From Rhynchopus sp. YZ270_cl-10 (lineage: Eukaryota > Euglenozoa > Diplonemea > Diplonemida > Diplonemidae), in NCBI GenBank assembly GCA_964035575.1, contig OZ037934.1, positions 558,001 through 622,000 on the forward strand: a stretch of DNA of 64,000 nucleotides. Direction: 5' to 3'. This document shows positions 1 to 10,038 of this stretch, piece by piece (positions within the stretch are counted from its first letter, which is position 1; every line of letters begins with the position of its first letter). Both the position numbers and the translations under genes were made by a program. A model generated the notes under the pieces. The model searched no databases, had not been told where the DNA came from, and saw nothing but the letters and a program-made list of their open reading frames with translations.

Positions 1-1
1 C

Positions 2-1231
2 GCGACTTTGATGAAGCTGCTCCGCCACATCTGCGACGGTGGCACCTGCACCCTGCAGACCGCTGCCACCATGCTTCACACTGCCTCCACTCTGCCTCTC
101 GGCCGCAAAAGCGCGCTGCACATCTTAGGCCTGGTGTGCCCATTATTAGACGCAGCAGTGGCTCGCGTTCTACAGGATGAAGCTGGGTCGGCAGCGAGCG
201 TGGTGCTCGTCGTTCATTCACTGCATGCTCTCAATGCGACCACATTAACTGTGTCGCCCCATCAGCTTGTGAAGTTGGTCACCTCCCGTGCAGCGGAGTT
301 TTCTGCAGCGCAGTTTTATGTCCTTCTTCTCTGTTTCTGCAATCCCGAAAAGCGTGATCGTGCACCGCTCTGCGAGCCCAACCATAGCCTCATCATTATC
401 ACTCATCTCATGCGGTATACCTATCCTCGGATTAGGTCAGAGCTGTTCAAATCATCGAGTGGATCCCATTTGTGCGCTTTGTTCAGTATAAAGGCTTTTT
501 CGGGTGAATTGCGAGGTCTGGTGCACCCGATTTTGCAGGATGTTGCGAAAATGAAGCCTTCTGTATGGTTGCATGAACAGGAGAACATCGCAGATTTAGC
601 GAGAATTGCTGTTGCATTGGCGGTGGAAGGTGAGGTGGATGGCGGGGTGCGTGTATTTTTAACCGGATATATCATGAAGCACAGTGCGCGCGCAGTGAGG
701 CTGGGGAATATAGACGAGCTTCTGATGCTGCTGTGGGCGGTGTCTCGCGACGGAAAGGAGGTCGTGAAGACGGTGCTGCAGGAGGTCTTCCCGATGCTGG
801 AGAAGCTCTCCGCAGAGCAGGTGGTGGTCTTGGTGGTGTGCTCCGCGATTGCCTCGGGCGACGTACCGTCCTCTCTTCTCTCCCGCCTACACAACGCAAC
901 CTCCCTCTTCTCTGCACGCCCTATCCATAAATCCGTCCTCCTTTCCGCCCTCTCCCACGCAAACGTCTCCATCCCCGTCTCTCTCTCAACACTCCACCAC
1001 AACCACACCATTGACATCCTTAACCCTAGACTCGGCAGCGCGCTTTTCAAAACCCCAGTAGACACGACCTCAGCACTGCAAGGCGTGTGGACAGAACTCT
1101 TGCAAACGCTGTTCTCGAAGCTGTACGGAGGTTGTGCGCAGAAAGTTCAAGGATGGGGCAACAAAGGAACGCAGGAGCCGGGGGGATGGATGAAAGGAAA
1201 GCAAGGCCCTGACATGCATAAGATGCTGTGA
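2..1231 (+). CDS. Helical-repeat protein, 5' end off the window
   Basis: The reading frame is open from base 2, so the gene probably continues upstream; the first ATG in the window is at 11, giving 406 residues. The protein is rich in Leu, Val and Ala, with successive amphipathic helix pairs at roughly 35-40 residue spacing (for example around residues 85-105, 200-220 and 240-275). It has no signal peptide or membrane segment. The pattern resembles octotricopeptide/FASTK-like RNA-binding helical repeats that are common in mitochondrial RNA processing, but I see no RAP domain and cannot prove the family. The C-terminal 40 residues are Gly/Lys-rich and look disordered. The next gene follows on the same strand after about 900 bases of non-coding DNA. 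Confidence 0.6.
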   Translation, partial: ATLMKLLRHICDGGTCTLQTAATMLHTASTLPLGRKSALHILGLVCPLLDAAVARVLQDEAGSAASVVLVVHSLHALNATTLTVSPHQLVKLVTSRAAEFSAAQFYVLLLCFCNPEKRDRAPLCEPNHSLIIITHLMRYTYPRIRSELFKSSSGSHLCALFSIKAFSGELRGLVHPILQDVAKMKPSVWLHEQENIADLARIAVALAVEGEVDGGVRVFLTGYIMKHSARAVRLGNIDELLMLLWAVSRDGKEVVKTVLQEVFPMLEKLSAEQVVVLVVCSAIASGDVPSSLLSRLHNATSLFSARPIHKSVLLSALSHANVSIPVSLSTLHHNHTIDILNPRLGSALFKTPVDTTSALQGVWTELLQTLFSKLYGGCAQKVQGWGNKGTQEPGGWMKGKQGPDMHKML

Positions 1232-2138
1232 TTGCACGCCATATCCAATCTTTTTTGCTACCTTCTACGTGAATCCCGCGCGGCTGATGCTGTGCGTTAC
1301 AACGAATGTGATCAAGACAACTGCGAGAGGCGTCGTTCATCTTTCAAACCTCTTTTTTTTCTTACCCCTAACAACGTACGCTATAAACTAGCTTCCCCGC
1401 CCCACTCCCAGACAACAGCCGGTACCAAAGGTACACTGTACACGAGAGGGGGTGTATTTGAAGCCAACTTTTGTTGTTGTTGTTGTATTGCCTGCAAAGC
1501 TTTCAAGGCTAGACACAAAAGGCAACCTTCGCCAAGGAAAGACATCCCCCATCCATCTCTTACTCAAATCACCTCCCTCCTCTCTCCCTCAACAGCTCTC
1601 TTACAGGTAATACAAAATAGAAAAAAATAAGAAGAAAAAAATAACTACCTGTGTGTAGTAGAGTGGAGCTCATCCTCAGGGGTGTCCACACTGATAATAA
1701 AATCCAAGCTTTTTTTTTCAAATAAAAAAAAATATGGCCCAAAATGCGATGTTCGCACACTGCATCAGCCTGCTTGGAGGGGGTACCGATTCGGTGCAAA
1801 AGGTATTTTATTTTTTCCCCTTCTCCATCTCCCCCTTACAGTGTTATTTTGGAAACCCGAAATAATATAGCTGTTTTGATCGCCTGATACATATTTTCCT
1901 CCCCTTTAAAATCACTTTTTTGCGTCAAATTCTGATACTGTTTTTTTAGCTGTTCAACGAAAATAAAGGGGACCCCCCCCCGAATAAGGAGTTTACCCCC
2001 AAATAACTTTCCCCCCGAATAATGAAGTTATTTGGACCCCCTCCTTTAATTGCGGAGATTGGACAACTGTGGCAACACAACCGAGGCAACTACACTACTC
2101 CAACAATTTATCAATTTTATTTTATTTTTCCAAAACAG
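1232..2138. other. Intergenic DNA with dispersed repeats
   Basis: No gene is visible. The stretch holds a copy of the dispersed 'GGTACACTGT..CACGAGAGGG..GTATTT' repeat at about 1428-1475, a 'GTGGAGCTCATCCTCAGGG' repeat near 1664 that recurs near 21272, poly-T and poly-C runs, and at 2051-2115 a 60-bp repeat (core GGCAACACAACCGAGGCAAC) that recurs near 30412 and 53611. An ATG at 2022 opens in frame with the next gene, but the stretch between it and 2139 consists of that repeat plus a pyrimidine tract ending in CAG at 2136-2138. It is therefore better read as leader and splice acceptor than as protein. Confidence 0.6.
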
Positions 2139-5100
2139 ATGGGCACCACGATTGGCAGCTCCGCATTTAATACTGAATCCTCTGCCAAGCTCTTTGGTGT
2201 TTACCTGAGGGACCAGCTTCTCACGGAGACAGCATCCGAGGCAGCACTTCGCGCTCTGTCTACTATCCTCGCCTCTGATGCACAGTGGGCTTCTTATGTG
2301 ATCGGTACTTTGGTTGACACCTTTTGCGCCACATTGCTCCAAGACAATACTGAAAACAACGAACGCCGCCATGCTGCAAGCTTCCACCGGATCCTCCCCT
2401 CCTGGAAGAAACCTACCACATGGTCCTCAAACCGGAGGGATCATATCCAGACCCATTCTACGGGGCTAATTAATATGACAAAAATGGTGAACGATGGGAG
2501 TTTCAATGGCATTACCATCGGGGTTCCCAGTAGAATGATTGCTGCAGAAATTATCAGTCCTGCGCTTCTTCGAGGAAATCCACGGCTTTCGCTTCCTCTC
2601 AACTCACCTTTTAAGTGTATAGGTGCGATGTTGATTCTGAAAGCAAGGCTTCTGTCGGGATGCATTGCTTCAGAGGAGTTATGTATTATTTTGGATGAGC
2701 TGCTCTGCTTTGTCCATCATATTGTAGAAGAAGGGGGGGAACGAGGGGATTATCCGCATCGTCCAGAAGGGTTGGGTGGGCCTACTACATCACATTTGTT
2801 TTCGATGAGAGAGGTGTTCCCTTCTCTGAGGGGGCAGACGCAAGGGGAAGGTGGTGCGCCTTCAGAAGTGGTGTCGACTCTCGCTCACTTTGTAGCAGAA
2901 AATTTGCATATTATTTTGACAAAATCATCCTCTGTTTCGCTCTCCCCCTTTCTCCTTCCGACCATCCTTTTAATGATGAGAATCGCCGACTGGGAGGGGG
3001 TGCTATACCTCAATGAAACCACCTCGCAATTTAACAAAAAAACCGCCAAAATGGGGGACATAATCTCAGAGCTTTCTTCAGGCGATGCACGGATTTTGAG
3101 TGAAATTCCGAGAGAAGGAGTACAGGATGGGATATTCAGATCAGGGCACCCTATTGCCGTGGCAGAAATGGAAGGTGAAGGGGAGGGGGAAGAGGAGGAG
3201 GAGGAGGAAATGGGGGACGACGAAGTGGAGAACCCCGCGGTTCTCGCAAACGCGGACCTCTCGGAGCTGAGGGAGGAGGCGATGTGCCAGCTCTCGCGGG
3301 CCTCTGCGAGCAAGGTGGTGTGCGATGCGGTTGCGTTGCTGATACAGCAGGTTGATACGTTATCTTCAACGGAGACCCTGCATTTCAGCGAAAAGGCTTG
3401 TCTATTGGTGTCTCCAGAATTGTTGGACAATGTGCAGGAAGTAGCATCGCTTTTCTTCGGGGGAGTAGTAGCGCGGTGTCTCTCCGATGACTTTCTGTGG
3501 GTCTCGCACAGTATGATGACCGCCTGCACCACATTGCTCGCTTTCGTGTCAAAACTACTTCGAGGGGTAGACTTCGCGACCTGCATTTCACACAGCATTC
3601 CTGAAACGGTACTAAGACAGAACAGTACAATATGTGAAGGAATCGGGCGTTCTCTTCTCAATGCAGATCTTCTGACGCCCATTGCATGCCTCTCAGGGAA
3701 AATTGCAAAGTCTGTCGGGGTAGACGCAACGGTGTTGTATCAAATCTGTAACATGATTGAAGTGTTTGTCCCGACTGCCGCATTTTGCGCGAACAAATAT
3801 AACGTTGCAGAGTCTTCAGAAGAAATCATTGAAAACAACGGAATGCAATACACCACGGTCACCTCAAAGGAAGCTACCTCAGATTTGTGTCTAATTGCGT
3901 TAGGCAGACTCACCGCGAGAACTCAATGCGATAAAATACCCTCCGCGATCCGTCTCCTCTGTGACCACCGTGGTGTTTGCGTTGATCTGGATTTATTTGT
4001 ATCACATCGTGGCACGTTGTCGCCATTGTGCGTCCACATTATTTGCCTTGCACAGAATTTGCTGGAGAGAGTAGAAGGTGGAGGGGATGTGAAGGCGCTG
4101 TGTGGGGTGTTAAAATGCTTTAAGGTAGTGTTATGTCAAAGCGGGGGAGCGGATGTGGGGAGTTTCGTGGAAAAGATGCTTTCTTTTGCAGGCGCGGCGG
4201 GTGGGCAGCGTTATCAAATCATTCTTGCGTGCGTGCAGCTTAGCAGTGGAGTGGCTTCACTTTGCAGCCACGATGCTGCAAAATCTGCGTTAGATGCCTA
4301 TTCACTATACCTCAGCAATGCTATGACCACCACCACCACCATCTCCCCCGAAGAAACCCAAGAAACAGCGAAGCTTCTTCGAACCGAACTGCATGAGTTG
4401 AATTCAAACCATTTACTAATATTTTTCCGCGTTTTTTTAACCGCAATGGACACTCTCCCAGCTTTTAAGGACCTTCAATTCGGACAAAAGAACGCTTTGG
4501 CACGGTTTCGGCTTGATATTTTGACTGCTTTGCTGACGCTATGCTCACCACGCTACGAAGAGGCGATCTTTTGTACGGTGACCAGCAATGAGGTAAAACG
4601 CCTGGTCAATAAGATCCTCCCCTTTCTCCGGACCACCCCTGATAGCGGAATCGAAGAACGGAGCTGCGCGACCGCCCTGCGTCTGACCCTTCGAATCCTC
4701 TCCATCGCGCAGTCCCGCCACTTCACCGGGGTCGCCCACGCTGTCACCGCATCCATCGTTCCCTTCATCTCTTCCCTCCTTTCCCGATTTTTTCACCATC
4801 CTGCCTCTGGGGTTCTCACCACGTTTTCTGACAGTATTACCTCATTTTTTGGGTTAATTTCGAGTACATCATCACCAATCATATTCGATGCGCTCTTCGG
4901 TGTTAACATCTGTCTTCTCGCGGTGGGCTGTTTTTTACATTCGGTGAGTTTGATTGAAGTAGGGTTGAGCGCGCGGAGTGGGACCTCGGTTGAAGGGATG
5001 AAAGGTGGGTTGAGTATGTCCGAGCAAGCTCTGTGGCGTGATTTCACCAAATCGACCCTCCAAGACCGTCGGGCAGTCCGAAGCGAAATTTTTACCACAA

Positions 5101-6377
5101 AAAACATTGCCTCATTTGAGCTTCTCGGCAGCTTTTTAGGAACCTACCTAAGCACCACCAATACCTCATCAAATTCCGCTGGATTTGGATTCGAAAAAAG
5201 CAGTATTATCGACCAAATGCTGGAATCAATCCACACTACAGCCGGCTCCATTTCCACCAAAGAACCCCCAGCGGAAGAACCACTTCATCAAGCGATCCTT
5301 TTTTTGCATGGATTTACCTCGATTTTTGAAGGGCAGCGGATTGATGCGGTTCTATTAGTAATAAGCGAAATAAAATTAACCGGGTTGTACGAAAACCTTC
5401 GTGTCTTAGACGCCTTTGACAACCAAACCCACCCGCTTCCGGAGGGCCTATACTGCCTATTGCGCGGTGCTGCGTATCGTTGCGTACAGAGTTTGCGGAG
5501 GTGTGAGGTGGCGAACACAACTTCCTCCTCCTCCCCCTCCGTGCCGCTCCGTAGTGGGTATACAGGAAAACCTTCGCTCCAGCCAACCCCCCCACCCCTC
5601 CCCACCCTCATCCAAAAGCTTGGAAACAAAGGGGACCACACCGCCGCAGTCGACCTTCTCGCAAAAAGGATCTCCGAAAAGGGCGACCGGGTTTCCCTCA
5701 GCTGTGCCTACCATGCTGTGCAGTATGGTACTGATTATAGTTCGATATGCCCTGCGCTGTATACTCTTATAAAGAAAGGGGGGGAGGAGGAGGAGGGGGT
5801 GTCAAATGTGCTATGTGAAGCCACCTTGAAACACCCGGTCTCGCTTTTTGAAATAATTTTGAGAGGGACGGCGGGGTCGCAGCCGCGGCATGTGGTTTCA
5901 GTATTGCGAAGGTTTTTTGTAAGGTGCGATGTGGTTGGGGTGGACAAACGGTATCAAATTGTACATCACAGCGTGCAGTGTTTGAACAGCTGTCTTCGAG
6001 GAGAGGGCGCTGTACCGGGAGAGGTGGCGGGGTTGTTGATCGAGCTTTGTGGGGTGGTCGCTGTGCGTCCGTGGTTGGTAGGGATTGTTGCTGCGATGTT
6101 GGGGCCGGTAGCAAAGTTGCGAGCAGATCTCACACAACGAAGAGGTGAAGAAACAGCAGATGAAACCGCACAGCGTCCCGACTACGACTCTGACATCGAG
6201 CGGGAGCTGCGCGAAATGTTCGGCGGTGTGGAGGAAACCCCCATCTCCGGGGCGGTGCGTGACCAGCAGAACGACGCTCTTCTGACGAAGGTGGACGCCC
6301 TGTGGACAGCATTCGGGGAGGTGGTGCTGGAGGATGGGGTAACTCTGCACGGTTTGATGCAATATTCCAAACAGTAG
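2139..6377 (+). CDS. Large helical protein of unknown function (1412 aa)
   Basis: The start chosen is the ATG at 2139, immediately after a T-rich tract ending in CAG, a typical spliced-leader acceptor; an in-frame ATG at 2022 would add 39 residues encoded by a repeat. The protein is almost entirely predicted alpha-helical, with Leu/Val-rich pairs reminiscent of ARM/HEAT solenoids. It is interrupted by an acidic Glu-run at about residues 345-365, a Ser/Pro linker near 1130-1170 and a charged stretch near 1360. It has no signal peptide, no convincing membrane segment and no enzyme motif. Its length and layout, with an acidic insertion in a helical scaffold, recall FANCI/FANCD2-type proteins, but I see no diagnostic motif, so this is only a direction for a profile search. 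The frame is intact over 4.2 kb with no intron. Confidence 0.85.
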   Translation: MGTTIGSSAFNTESSAKLFGVYLRDQLLTETASEAALRALSTILASDAQWASYVIGTLVDTFCATLLQDNTENNERRHAASFHRILPSWKKPTTWSSNRRDHIQTHSTGLINMTKMVNDGSFNGITIGVPSRMIAAEIISPALLRGNPRLSLPLNSPFKCIGAMLILKARLLSGCIASEELCIILDELLCFVHHIVEEGGERGDYPHRPEGLGGPTTSHLFSMREVFPSLRGQTQGEGGAPSEVVSTLAHFVAENLHIILTKSSSVSLSPFLLPTILLMMRIADWEGVLYLNETTSQFNKKTAKMGDIISELSSGDARILSEIPREGVQDGIFRSGHPIAVAEMEGEGEGEEEEEEEMGDDEVENPAVLANADLSELREEAMCQLSRASASKVVCDAVALLIQQVDTLSSTETLHFSEKACLLVSPELLDNVQEVASLFFGGVVARCLSDDFLWVSHSMMTACTTLLAFVSKLLRGVDFATCISHSIPETVLRQNSTICEGIGRSLLNADLLTPIACLSGKIAKSVGVDATVLYQICNMIEVFVPTAAFCANKYNVAESSEEIIENNGMQYTTVTSKEATSDLCLIALGRLTARTQCDKIPSAIRLLCDHRGVCVDLDLFVSHRGTLSPLCVHIICLAQNLLERVEGGGDVKALCGVLKCFKVVLCQSGGADVGSFVEKMLSFAGAAGGQRYQIILACVQLSSGVASLCSHDAAKSALDAYSLYLSNAMTTTTTISPEETQETAKLLRTELHELNSNHLLIFFRVFLTAMDTLPAFKDLQFGQKNALARFRLDILTALLTLCSPRYEEAIFCTVTSNEVKRLVNKILPFLRTTPDSGIEERSCATALRLTLRILSIAQSRHFTGVAHAVTASIVPFISSLLSRFFHHPASGVLTTFSDSITSFFGLISSTSSPIIFDALFGVNICLLAVGCFLHSVSLIEVGLSARSGTSVEGMKGGLSMSEQALWRDFTKSTLQDRRAVRSEIFTTKNIASFELLGSFLGTYLSTTNTSSNSAGFGFEKSSIIDQMLESIHTTAGSISTKEPPAEEPLHQAILFLHGFTSIFEGQRIDAVLLVISEIKLTGLYENLRVLDAFDNQTHPLPEGLYCLLRGAAYRCVQSLRRCEVANTTSSSSPSVPLRSGYTGKPSLQPTPPPLPTLIQKLGNKGDHTAAVDLLAKRISEKGDRVSLSCAYHAVQYGTDYSSICPALYTLIKKGGEEEEGVSNVLCEATLKHPVSLFEIILRGTAGSQPRHVVSVLRRFFVRCDVVGVDKRYQIVHHSVQCLNSCLRGEGAVPGEVAGLLIELCGVVAVRPWLVGIVAAMLGPVAKLRADLTQRRGEETADETAQRPDYDSDIERELREMFGGVEETPISGAVRDQQNDALLTKVDALWTAFGEVVLEDGVTLHGLMQYSKQ

Positions 6378-6843
6378 GATATTTTGATTCATTGCGTGAT
6401 ATTTCTGATTTTTTTTTTTTGTATTTGAAAGCAAAACCACATTTTTTTTCCACCCAACGTTGCTTTCACGCACGATAATAGATAATATAGGTAAAAAGAT
6501 GTGTTGCGCAGTCACTAAACTTTTTTTTCTTGCTTTCTTTTTCTGGGCAAGGTGTCTTTTTTGTAGCCTGCCCTTTTTTTAAGATGACTAAGCAAAGGGT
6601 AGAGCTTAGGTTTATCGTAACAACTTTTCTTTCCCTTTTTTTTTACACGAGTTTTGCCATTTACATTAAGTAGTCATAGCCCCACAGTCAGTGGCGGTGA
6701 TTTGTCGATTAAAAAAAAAGAGAGGGGCTGTCTTGATTTTTAGTTGTTTGCAATAAGTTTTTTCAATAGCAGTGTCAGATCCCACTTTTAACGTTGCTTT
6801 CCTGGTCAAGCTTCCATGGTCCCAGTCCCGATTTTTTGCACAT
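6378..6843. other. Intergenic, T-rich, one SINE-like fragment
   Basis: No gene is visible. The stretch has many poly-T runs. A fragment at about 6581-6625 (GATGACTAAGC followed by GCTTAGGTTTATC) belongs to the dispersed family also seen near 21554, 24658, 33752 and 40923. Confidence 0.4.
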
Positions 6844-8245
6844 ATGATGAAAAACTCACACTGTCTTCAATACCTGATCTCTCAGTCGGAAAATTCACTT
6901 TTTGTGACGACAAGACTTTCATTTGTCCTGACCTCTGATTTGTTCCATGCTGTCATATCCCCTTTCCAGCAAAGGCAAGTCCTCCGGCGGGATGTGGAGG
7001 GCCTACCCCTCGCCTGCCAATCATGCTTGCCTGAGAGAGCTGCAGCGAGAAGAGATGTGAAAGAAGAACACAAAAACGCCACACTGATCAAACCTGTACT
7101 CTGCCCTCGACCATAAGGCATCTTTGTAGGAAATACAGGGCAACTGTGTGCGCAAGACTTCACTCACGATGTGTCCACACACCTCCACACACACACAAGG
7201 CAAGTCCTCCGGCGGGATGTGGAGGGCCTACCCCTCGCCTGCCAATCATGCTTGCCTGAGAGAGCTTCAAACAGAGCAGAGTTCACAGCTGCACATCCAT
7301 CCACTTATGATGATTTTATTTATGTGTTTCAAGACCTGATCTTACGATATGAAGCTACCTTTCATCGGGATTTACGACTGAAGAACAGAACAGAGCGAGA
7401 GACACACACAGCACCATTCATGACACATGATGATAAAAGTAACTCTTCACAGACCTGTACGCGAGGACCTTTTTCCTATGTCGATACTGTTATATCTATT
7501 GGCTCTCTGACTGCTTTCATGTTCGTTTTGTCCACACGTTATTACTCCGTTTTTTGTTGGAATGCAGATGATGAAAAACTCACACTGTCTTCAATACCTG
7601 ATCTCTCAGTCGGAAAATTCACTTTTCGTGACGACAAGACTTTCATTTGTCCTGACCTCTGATTTGTTCCATGCTGTCATATCCCCTTTCCAGAAAAAAA
7701 GCCAAGTCCTCCGGCGGGATGTGGAGGGCCTACCCCTCGCCTGCCAATCATGCTTGCCTGAGAGAGCTTCAAACAGAGTTCTCCACGACTTGTGATGATT
7801 TTATTTATGTGTTTCAAGACCTGATCTTACGATATGAAGCTACCTTTCATCGGGATTTACGACTGAAGAACAGAACCAGAGCGAGAGACACACACAACAC
7901 CACACATGATGATAAAAGTAACTCTTCACAGACCTGTACGCGAGGACCTTTTTCCTATGTCGATACTGTTATATCTATTGGCTCTCTGACTGCTTTCGTG
8001 TTCGTTCTTTCCACGCGTTGTTACTCCGTTTTTTGTTGGAATGCAGATGATGAAAAACTCACACTGTCTTCAATACCTGATCTCTCAGTCGGAAAATTCA
8101 CTTTTTGTGACGACAAGACTTTCATTTGTCCTGACCTCTGATTTGTTCCATGCTGTCATATCCCCTTTCCCAAAAAGCCAAGTCCTCTGGCGGGATGTGG
8201 AGGGCCTACCCCTCGCCTGCCAATCATGCTTGCCTGAGAGCTGCA
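6844..8245 (+). repeat. Tandem repeat, about 475-505 bp units with open frames
   Basis: Blocks recur in fixed order. A GC-rich block beginning CAAGTCCTCCGGCGGG occurs at about 6977, 7201, 7705 and 8180. A block starting GATGATTTTATTTATG occurs at 7308 and 7793. A block starting ATGATAAAAGTAACTC occurs at 7430 and 7909. A block starting GATGATGAAAAACTCAC occurs at 6844, 7567 and 8045. A further copy of the last two blocks lies at 25594-25838, just upstream of the leucine-rich-repeat gene. In each copy the same frame stays open and ends in ...ICPDL-stop. Between copies several differences are synonymous. Either it is a decayed multicopy gene fragment or a repeat with accidental open frames; I do not recognise the translated product. 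Confidence 0.75.
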
Positions 8246-8477
8246 GCGAGAAGAGATGTGAGAGAAGAACACAAAAAACGCCACACTGGATTTTGGGATT
8301 TCAAAACTCTAAGGAGGGTCTTTACCCCACCGGTGTTTGTTGTCTTACTGTATTCTCCTCCCCCTTATCAACTTGGAAGTCTATCCTTGCCAAGACCTTC
8401 CTTGCTGCTCTTATCCTCTCCTCCACACACCTCTTCACAAAAAAGATAACGCCACCCCACCGTGACAGCAGCAACCA
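8246..8477. other. Leader region of the ankyrin gene, with a dispersed repeat
   Basis: At 8286-8340 there is a block (GATTTTGGGATTTCAAAACTC followed by AAGGAGGGT and TACCCC) that recurs at 14346-14397. A likely spliced-leader acceptor, GACAGCAG, ends just before the ankyrin start at 8478. Confidence 0.4.
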
Positions 8478-8948
8478 ATGTCTGGGCCACATGCAGACAA
8501 CCAAAGCGGCAGTGTGTTGCACGAAGCAGTGGCGGAAGCAAATGTAGAGGTGGTGCAGTTGCTGATTGAGGCAGGGGCAGATATCGAGGCAAAGGACGAC
8601 AGAGGGCGTTCGCCTCTTCTCCTAGCGTGTGAGGGAGGGTGCCTCGACATTGTGATGATGTTGGTGGAAGCTGATGCAAAACTAGTCACAGACGACGACG
8701 AGTTTGCATGTCTTATCGTTGCGGCGCAAGCGGGACACACGGAGATTGTGCGCTATCTTGCGGACCTGCAGGAGGTTGATGTGGATCGGTCAGGTCCTAA
8801 TCCACCCAATCCACCCAATCCACCTAATCCCACACTTTACACCCCAGCGGTGATGAGCTCAGCACTGCCTCGTGCTGGGAGGGAAGACAAAGGCTCTCTG
8901 ATGAAGAGATTCTTTCCGGGTCTTTTCCAGCAATACGCCTGGAACTAA
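8478..8948 (+). CDS. Short ankyrin-repeat protein (156 aa), possibly truncated
   Basis: The ATG at 8478 lies just after a CAG acceptor-like site. Residues about 11-95 contain two to three ankyrin repeats: the signatures 'LHEAVAEANVEVVQLLIEAGAD', shortened here, 'GRSPLLLACEGGCLDIVMML' and 'AAQAGHTEIVRYL' are clear. Ankyrin domains bind other proteins; no partner can be inferred. After the repeats comes an Asn-Pro-Pro tandem (about residues 107-118) and a tail. The last 6-7 codons and the stop fall inside a repeat that matches the retroelement terminal segment at 46709-46877 in the opposite orientation. The original C-terminus may therefore have been replaced by an insertion. The ankyrin part is secure; the gene's integrity is not. 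Confidence 0.7.
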   Translation: MSGPHADNQSGSVLHEAVAEANVEVVQLLIEAGADIEAKDDRGRSPLLLACEGGCLDIVMMLVEADAKLVTDDDEFACLIVAAQAGHTEIVRYLADLQEVDVDRSGPNPPNPPNPPNPTLYTPAVMSSALPRAGREDKGSLMKRFFPGLFQQYAWN

Positions 8949-9107
8949 AAGACGCGTTCTTTCGGTTGTCGTGGGTCTTACTGCCCCCTTGTGCTCCACC
9001 TCTCCCTTCAGGATGCGGGGTTTCGGGGTTTTCGGGACTTTTGGGGTTTGAAAAAAGCATAGATGCGACCAACGAATAAAGAAAGGGGGGGATATTTCAT
9101 TTTATTT
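8930..9107 (+). mobile_element. Remnant of VIPER-like retroelement end (A2-B2 repeats)
   Basis: Reading on the + strand, this stretch matches the reverse complement of 46572-46877: first the segment running from GCAATACG..CTGGAA through GACGCGTTCTTTCGG to GGGACTTTTGGGGTTTG, then GCATAGATGCGACCAACG through ATTTCATTTT. These correspond to the A2 and B2 terminal repeats of the element described at 46572-52100. Divergence is visible, including several substitutions and small gaps, so the insertion is older than the copies in the 46-52 kb intron. Confidence 0.6.
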
Positions 9108-9391
9108 TGTCGCTTTTTTTTCCACATTTTTATCCACTCCACAGACACCCCCCTCCAACTCCAACACTTTCCATATGGGTCCGTCCGGAAACCCTCCTGG
9201 TAAGATTCATCCTTTTGGGGTTTTTTATGGTTTTTCTGCTCAAAACACCCAAACAACCCAATTTTTTGATACCCGCCATACACCTACCACCCCAGAGGGC
9301 ATATTTTGGGCATTTATTTTTGTTTATTTCCCCTCCCCCCCTTTTTACTTATATTTTTTTACGTATTTTTGGACATTTCATAAACGTGGCA

Positions 9392-9748
9392 ATGACAGCA
9401 GTGAAGTTCCCTTTTTTGTCGAGAAACACGGTAAGAATGGGTGCGACGCACACTTGGTGTCGTTTCGAACCATCTCTCTGATGATTCTTGTTGTCAGGAG
9501 ATCCTTACCGTAGGGGTCATTGTCGGTGCCCTGCGCGAGCTTCCTCACACAGAGGCCTTTGTTATCTCATTCCCTCGTACTCATACGTATCAGCGCACCC
9601 TTCTTTCCATCAATCTCTTTTCTTCTGTGTACTGCTACCCGAGCAACGGTCGTGTCATTTCAGCGTGTACTCTGACACGGAGGACCTGTATTTACTATGG
9701 AGTCTCCACATCCAAGGTGACCCACAAAGCAAAAGTCCCTGGCATTGA
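9392..9748 (+). CDS. Possible small three-exon gene, function unknown
   Basis: This is a model built from compatible splice phases. Exon 1 is 9392-9430 (13 codons, donor GTAAGA, phase 0). Exon 2 is 9498-9586 (after TTGTTGTCAG, donor GTATCA, phase 2). Exon 3 is 9664-9748 (after GTCATTTCAG). The joined frame gives 70 residues and reads smoothly across both junctions (..LSRNT|EILTVGV.. and ..PRTHT|VYSDTED..). It looks like a small mixed beta/alpha domain that I do not recognise. Alternatively, another exon supplies the basic tail read in a different frame up to 9857 (..RHDRIKRKREEIQ..), which resembles a nuclear-localisation tail. No strong acceptor precedes the ATG, so the 5' end is uncertain. 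Confidence 0.4.
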
Positions 9749-10038
9749 TCTAGTAGATTTGACAGAGGTCAATGAAACCTTGTCAAGGCGGCATGACAGG
9801 ATTAAGAGAAAGAGAGAAGAGATCCAGAAGAACGACAATAAAAGGCTGAAAATCTGATTAAAAAAGCGAAAATATAGCCTCAGACCCCCCAAAAAACCTA
9901 TTTTCATATCAGAATATCACTTAGATGCACTTTTTGTGGGGGGCATCATCAAAAAAACCCAAAAATACCCAAAAGGATGAATCTTACCAGAGGGGTTTCC
10001 GGACGAGTCCATATGTAAAAACCGTTTTCTTTCCAACC

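Noticed and set aside
2022-2138. Upstream ATG extension of the 1412-residue protein
   Set aside because: It is encoded by a dispersed repeat and a pyrimidine tract ending in CAG directly before the better ATG.
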